Of a DNA stretch of 62,111 nucleotides, positions 57,537 through 62,111 are shown in pieces (position 1 is the stretch's first letter; each line of letters opens with the position of its first letter). Under the pieces are notes generated by a model. It was not told the origin of the DNA and did no database searches. It saw only the letters and a program-made list of their open reading frames with translations. The DNA is from Pantoea eucrina (lineage in GTDB: Bacteria > Pseudomonadota > Gammaproteobacteria > Enterobacterales > Enterobacteriaceae): assembly GCF_002095385.1 (NCBI RefSeq), contig NZ_MIPP01000024.1, positions 1-62,111 on the forward strand, written 5' to 3'. The position numbers and the translations under genes are program-made.

Positions 57537-57710
57537 GCAAGAAAAACAGCGTAAATCGGTAAGCGGCGCTGTCCATTAACAGGTGAGTTTGATATCGTTA
57601 GCAGTGTACTTATTCACTGTAGTTATTTTTACTCTCGAAATTATTCCACAGCGAAGCGGTTAGCGCGCTGAATGTGATAATTCTACGTTGCAATCAAGAG
57701 GTTTTTTTAG

Positions 57711-58241
57711 ATGGAAAGTTCGTTTACTCCCATTGAGCAGATGCTGAACGTCCGGGCAAATCGTCATAAAGATTTTCCGCTGCAGGAGATTATCCTGACC
57801 CGCCTGTGTATGCATATGCAGGGCAAGCTGCTGGATAATCGCAACAAGATGCTCAAGGCACAGGGAATTAACGAAACCTTATTTATGGCGCTGATCACGC
57901 TGGATGCGCAGGAAAACCAGAGCATTCAGCCATCAGAACTGAGTGCGGCACTGGGCTCTTCACGCACCAACGCCACGCGCATTGCGGATGAACTGGAAAA
58001 GCGCGGCTGGATCGAACGCCGTGAAAGCGACAACGATCGCCGCTGCCTGCATCTGCATCTGACGGAAAAAGGCAACGAGTTTCTGCGTCAGCTGCTGCCG
58101 CCCCAGCACCAGAGCCTGCAGTATCTCTGGTCGTCACTGAGCGCCACCGAGCAGGAGCAGCTGGAAGCCATCACGCGCAAGCTGCTTAACCGTCTGGACA
58201 AAATGGACGAAGATCAGGTTATCGCCTCACTCTCTCGCTAA
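57711..58241 (+). CDS. mprA: MarR-family repressor MprA (EmrR)
   Basis: MprA represses emrAB and is released by uncouplers and drugs. The 176-residue protein has the E. coli length and a winged helix-turn-helix ([46 protein letters not shown]). It is the first gene of the emrRAB operon, 148 bases before emrA. Confidence 0.95.
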   Translation: MESSFTPIEQMLNVRANRHKDFPLQEIILTRLCMHMQGKLLDNRNKMLKAQGINETLFMALITLDAQENQSIQPSELSAALGSSRTNATRIADELEKRGWIERRESDNDRRCLHLHLTEKGNEFLRQLLPPQHQSLQYLWSSLSATEQEQLEAITRKLLNRLDKMDEDQVIASLSR

Positions 58242-58389
58242 TAGCAAGAAGTGCGACACAACCCCCTGCCGAAATCGCTATTTTAATTTTCCTTTATCTG
58301 GCCAGCGCCTTTTGCGCTGGCTTTTTCGATTCGGGTTACCGTGTTGATGGATCAGCACACCCCGACTTATGGCAAACGTGGAGAACGAC

Positions 58390-59562
58390 ATGAGTGCGAC
58401 AGCGGAAGCTCAAAGCCCGCAACAGCCTGCAAACAAGAAGAAGAAGCGTAAAATTGCGCTGATCCTGCTGGCTGTCGTGTTTATTGTGGCCGGTATTGGC
58501 TATCTGACTTACTGGTATCTGGTGCTGCGTCATTTTCAGGAGACTGATGATGCCTATGTAGCAGGCAATCAGGTGCAGGTGATGGCGCAGGTTTCCGGCA
58601 GCGTTAACAAAGTATGGTTTGATGATACCGATCGCGTCAAAAAAGGCGACGTGCTGGTCTCACTGGATAAAACCGATGCGCAGCAGGCCTTTGAAAAAGC
58701 GCAGACCGCCCTGGCCACCAGCGTCCGCCAGACGCACCAGCTGATGATCAACGGCAGGCAGTATCAGGCCACGATCAAGCTGCAGCAGACGGCACTGGAA
58801 CAGGCTGAAGCCGATCTGAAGCGCCGCGAACCGCTGGGCGCCTCAAATCTGATTGGCCGTGAAGAGCTGCAGCACGCGCGTGACGCCGTGGCAACCGCGA
58901 AAGCGCAGCTTGACGTCGCTGTGCAGCAATATAATGCCAATCAGGCGATGATTCTGAACACCAGTCTGGAAAACCAGCCTGCGGTGCAGCAGAGCGCCGC
59001 TGCCCTGCGCGACGCCTGGCTTAATCTGCAGCGTACCGATATACGCAGCCCGATTGATGGCTATGTTTCACGCCGCAGCGTGCAGGTAGGCTCGCAAATC
59101 TCCACCACCACCCCGCTGCTGGCCGTAGTGCCCGCCACCAACCTGTGGGTAGATGCCAACTTCAAAGAGACGCAGCTTGCCGGCGTCCGCATCGGTCAGT
59201 CTGCAACTGTAGTCAGCGATATCTATGGTGATGATGTGGTCTATCACGGCAAGGTCGCGGGGCTCGATATGGGAACCGGCAGCGCCTTCTCGCTGCTGCC
59301 CGCACAAAACGCTACCGGCAACTGGATCAAAGTCGTACAGCGCCTGCCGGTGCGTATTGAACTGAACCCGGATGAAGTGGCGGCGCATCCGCTGCGCATC
59401 GGACTCTCGACTCTGGTGAAGGTTGATACGCAGAACAAAGAGGGTGCAGTGCTGGCAGGCGCCGTTCGTCCGCAGGCCGCCTATGAGAGCAACGCGCTGG
59501 CGATTGATCTTGCGCCGGTCAACCAGATGATTACCGCTATCGTTCGTGCCAACGCGGGCTGA
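58390..59562 (+). CDS. emrA: Multidrug efflux membrane fusion protein EmrA
   Basis: EmrA joins the inner-membrane pump EmrB to TolC. Starting at 58390 (MSATAEAQSPQQPANKKKK, with GGAG upstream) it has 390 residues as in E. coli. One N-terminal transmembrane helix (IALILLAVVFIVAGIGYLTYWYLV), the split lipoyl domain (ETDDAYVAGNQVQVMAQVSG and SPIDGYVSRRSVQVGSQI) and a helical hairpin between them are clear. Confidence 0.96.
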   Translation: MSATAEAQSPQQPANKKKKRKIALILLAVVFIVAGIGYLTYWYLVLRHFQETDDAYVAGNQVQVMAQVSGSVNKVWFDDTDRVKKGDVLVSLDKTDAQQAFEKAQTALATSVRQTHQLMINGRQYQATIKLQQTALEQAEADLKRREPLGASNLIGREELQHARDAVATAKAQLDVAVQQYNANQAMILNTSLENQPAVQQSAAALRDAWLNLQRTDIRSPIDGYVSRRSVQVGSQISTTTPLLAVVPATNLWVDANFKETQLAGVRIGQSATVVSDIYGDDVVYHGKVAGLDMGTGSAFSLLPAQNATGNWIKVVQRLPVRIELNPDEVAAHPLRIGLSTLVKVDTQNKEGAVLAGAVRPQAAYESNALAIDLAPVNQMITAIVRANAG

Positions 59563-59578
59563 TCCGCCGGAGACTGTT

Positions 59579-61113
59579 ATGGCACAAAAACCGCTTGAGG
59601 GCGCGCCACTTGTTCTGATGACTATCGCCCTGTCGCTGGCGACATTTATGCAGGTGCTCGACTCAACTATCGCCAACGTGGCGATCCCGACCATTGCCGG
59701 TAATCTGGGCGCGTCAAATTCACAGGGCACCTGGGTTATCACCTCGTTCGGGGTGGCTAACGCCATCTCGATCCCAATTACCGGCTGGCTGGCAAAGCGC
59801 ATCGGTGAAGTGAAACTTTTCACCTGGGCAACCATTCTGTTTGCGCTCGCCTCCTGGGCGTGTGGCATGTCAGAAAGCCTGGAGATGCTGATCTTTTTCC
59901 GTATTCTGCAGGGGATTGTGGCCGGTCCGCTGATCCCGCTGTCGCAAAGCCTGCTGCTGAGTAACTACCCTCCGGCTAAACGCAGTATTGCCCTGTCGCT
60001 GTGGGCGATGACGGTGATCGTTGCGCCAATCTGCGGCCCGATCCTGGGCGGCTGGATCAGCGATAACTATCACTGGGGCTGGATCTTCTTTATCAACGTG
60101 CCGATTGGCATCGTGGTGGTGATGCTGACGCTGCAGACGCTGCGCGGCCGTGAAACCAAAACCGAGATCCGTCCGATCGATATTGTCGGACTGGTGCTGC
60201 TGGTGGTGGGCATCGGCGCGCTGCAGGTGATGCTGGATCGTGGTAAAGAGCTCGACTGGTTCAGCTCGACAGAGATTATCGTGCTGGCGGTGGTGGCCGT
60301 GGTAGCGCTGGCGGTGCTGCTGGTGTGGGAGCTGACGGACGATCATCCGATCGTTGACCTGTCGCTGTTTAAAATGCGCAACTTCACCATTGGCTGTCTG
60401 TCGATAAGCCTGGCCTACATGCTCTACTTCGGCTCCATTGTGCTGTTGCCGCAGCTGCTGCAGGAGGTCTACGGCTATACCGCCACCTGGGCCGGACTCG
60501 CATCTGCCCCGGTCGGGATTATTCCGGTGATCCTCTCACCCATTATTGGCCGGTTCGCCCACAAGCTCGATATGCGCCGGCTGGTAACCTTTAGCTTTAT
60601 CATGTACGCCGTCTGTTTCTACTGGCGCGCCTACACCTTTGAGCCTGGCATGGACTTCGGCGCATCCGCCTGGCCGCAGTTTATTCAGGCTTTGCCGTGG
60701 CCTGTTTCTTTATGCCGCTGACCACCATTACGCTGTCGGGACTGCCGCCGGAGCGCCTCGCCGCAGCCTCCAGCCTCTCTAACTTTGTGCGTACGCTGGC
60801 AGGATCGATCGGAACCTCTATTACCACGACCCTGTGGACCAACCGCGAGTCGATGCATCACAGCTATCTGAGCGAATCCGTCAATCCTTACAACCAGAAT
60901 TCGCAGGAGATGTATGCGCAGCTGGAAGGCATGGGCATGAGCCACCAGCAGGCGTCTGCGTGGATTGCGCGGGAGATCACTAATCAGGGCCTGATTATTT
61001 CAGCCAATGAGATTTTCTGGGCGTCTGCGGGGGTGTTTGTGATTCTGCTGGTGCTGGTTTGGTTTGCCCGTCCGCCATTTGGTGCAGGCGGCGGAGGGGG
61101 TGGCGCACACTGA
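59579..61113 (+). pseudogene. emrB: Multidrug efflux MFS pump EmrB, apparent frameshift
   Basis: EmrB is the 14-helix DHA2 pump. The frame from 59579 (MAQKPLEGAPLVLMTIALSL) runs to WPQFIQ and then changes register and stops at 60721. Adding one G at about 60689 (CAGGC to CAGGGC) restores WPQFIQGFAVACFFMPLTTI and reads on to 61113, 511 residues in all (E. coli 512). The remainder is well conserved, so the lesion is recent or a sequencing error. Motifs QVLDSTIANVAIPTIAG and the last helices are intact. Confidence 0.88.
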
Positions 61114-61125
61114 GCCGCCACCATG

Positions 61126-61155
61126 CAAAACGGGCCGCTATGGCCCGTTTTTTTT
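61126..61155. terminator. Bidirectional terminator between emrB and yfiF
   Basis: AAAACGGGCC, loop and GGCCCGTTTTTTTT, between convergent genes. The yfiF stop codon lies inside the T run. Confidence 0.85.
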
Positions 61156-62111
61156 ATGCGTTCTGACGCCACCATTCGGCCAGCAGAATACCGGTTGCTA
61201 CCGAGACGTTCAGGCTCTCAACGTGGCCGGTTCCGCCAATCGACAGGTTGAGTTCGCCCTGCCGGAAGGTGCTGTCTGAAAGCCCTTCCCGCTCCTGACC
61301 CAGCACCAGTACCATTTTCGCCGGCAGTTCGGCGCGCGCCAGCGGCGTGCCCTCGTGGCTCGACGTGGTCACGATGGTGTAGCCCGCCTTGCGGAACGCA
61401 TCAAGGCTTGCAGCGAAATCTTCGCCGTTGATCGCCTGTACGTGCTCAGCGCCGCCTTCAGCAGTACGCACGGCGGCGCCCGACTCCAGCTGCGACGCGT
61501 CGTTCACCAGCAGCCCCTTCACGCCAAAATGCGCGCAGCTGCGCATAATGCCGCCCAGGTTATGTGGATTGCTCACATCTTCCAGCGCCAGCACGCAATC
61601 TTTGTGCTCGGCCTTTTTCAGCCACTCTGATACCGCCATGCCGCTGCGCTTTTTGATAATAAAGCAGACGCCGCCGTGATGTTCAGTACCGGACGCTTTC
61701 GCCAGCTCAGCCTCCTCAACCACGTGATACGCTTTGCGGTTTGCGGCCAGCCAGCGCAGCGTTTCGCGGAAGCGCGGCGTAACGCTCTGGACAAACCAGG
61801 CGCGCACGATGCTCTCCGGACGGCTCAGGAAGAGCGCCTGACAGGCGTTTTCGCCATAGACGCGCGTCTCTTCCTGACGCTGACGGCGGATCTGCTCGGA
61901 ATCGATTACCGGCTTCGCGTCAGCGGCGTCATCCGCCGGGCTGTCGGCAGCGGCAACCGGCGGGCGGGATACGGTGCGCCACGGCGAATCACTGAAGCCG
62001 CGATCGTCGCGGTCGTTACGCTCAGGGCGGCTGCTGCGCTCGCTACGGTCATTACGATCCGTGCGGCGGCCGCGGCCGGCATCATCGCTGCTGCGCGGCG
62101 CGCGTGAGCGG
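61154..62111 (-). CDS. yfiF: TrmH-family RNA methyltransferase YfiF (5' end outside the window)
   Basis: The frame is open from the window edge to 61154; a GTG at 61807 is not the real start because similarity to E. coli YfiF continues upstream ([32 protein letters not shown]). The C-terminal SPOUT domain has the knot motifs [27 protein letters not shown] and [12 protein letters not shown]. The N-terminal part is a basic, disordered Arg/Asp/Ser-rich region. Target tRNA or rRNA is not shown by the sequence. In E. coli this gene is next to ung, so it has moved here. Confidence 0.93.
   Translation of the reverse strand, partial: RSRAPRSSDDAGRGRRTDRNDRSERSSRPERNDRDDRGFSDSPWRTVSRPPVAAADSPADDAADAKPVIDSEQIRRQRQEETRVYGENACQALFLSRPESIVRAWFVQSVTPRFRETLRWLAANRKAYHVVEEAELAKASGTEHHGGVCFIIKKRSGMAVSEWLKKAEHKDCVLALEDVSNPHNLGGIMRSCAHFGVKGLLVNDASQLESGAAVRTAEGGAEHVQAINGEDFAASLDAFRKAGYTIVTTSSHEGTPLARAELPAKMVLVLGQEREGLSDSTFRQGELNLSIGGTGHVESLNVSVATGILLAEWWRQNA

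Overview
The window is a chromosomal segment of a gammaproteobacterium of the order Enterobacterales. Protein sequences and gene order (yfhH-yfhL, acpS-pdxJ-recO-era-rnc-lepB-lepA, rseCBA-rpoE, trmN6/srmB, grcA, ung, grpE, nadK-recN-bamE, rnfH-ratA, smpB-ssrA, mmuPM, ygaC, ygaM, nrdHIEF, proVWX, emrRAB) are very close to Escherichia/Salmonella. Differences from E. coli (no nadB beside rpoE, a QueH-type enzyme, an intact drug-efflux gene at the ygaY position, yfiF beside emrB) make an Erwiniaceae-like host (Pantoea/Erwinia/Mixta) my best inference, not a proof.

Layout. 1-20450 is conserved core: envelope stress (rpoE-rseABC), translation GTPases, RNA processing, protein export, DNA repair and tmRNA. 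Regulatory sites visible here include a sigma-E promoter before rpoE with a small ORF coupled to rpoE, a sigma-32 promoter before grpE, LexA boxes before recN and RNase III-type hairpins before rnc.

20489-32785 is an integrated P4-like phage satellite next to ssrA. In order it holds integrase, a zinc-ribbon/TIR protein in the usual P4 cargo slot, a P2/P4-like cos site, delta/ogr and sid-like capsid genes, an iteron origin, an AlpA/Vis regulator, an Ash/Icd plus immunity-RNA region, two small P4-type genes and the alpha primase-helicase. A second cargo block follows between alpha and the right boundary: a GNAT acetyltransferase, a small putative zinc protein, decayed coding remnants and an orphan Imm35/YrhB-type immunity protein. 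psu was not found. The satellite keeps what is needed for packaging by a P2-like helper and carries a likely anti-phage TIR effector, which is the most interesting candidate system here.

33194-47829 holds a secreted LEA-like repeat protein, queH, an SDR oxidoreductase, an mgtB-type Mg transporter with a proline-rich leader peptide upstream and a 28-residue membrane peptide downstream, a five-gene peptide/opine-type ABC importer, speG inside a cluster of palindromic repeats, a lipoprotein, the S-methylmethionine genes mmuPM with a MetJ box, and ygaC. 47978-62111 holds ygaM, the class Ib ribonucleotide reductase operon, the osmoprotectant importer proVWX, an MFS efflux protein, the emrRAB multidrug system and the 3' part of yfiF.

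Three genes that should be intact (lepB, proW, emrB) each carry a single-base deletion in a short G run. lepB is essential in E. coli, so sequencing or assembly error is more likely than real mutation.
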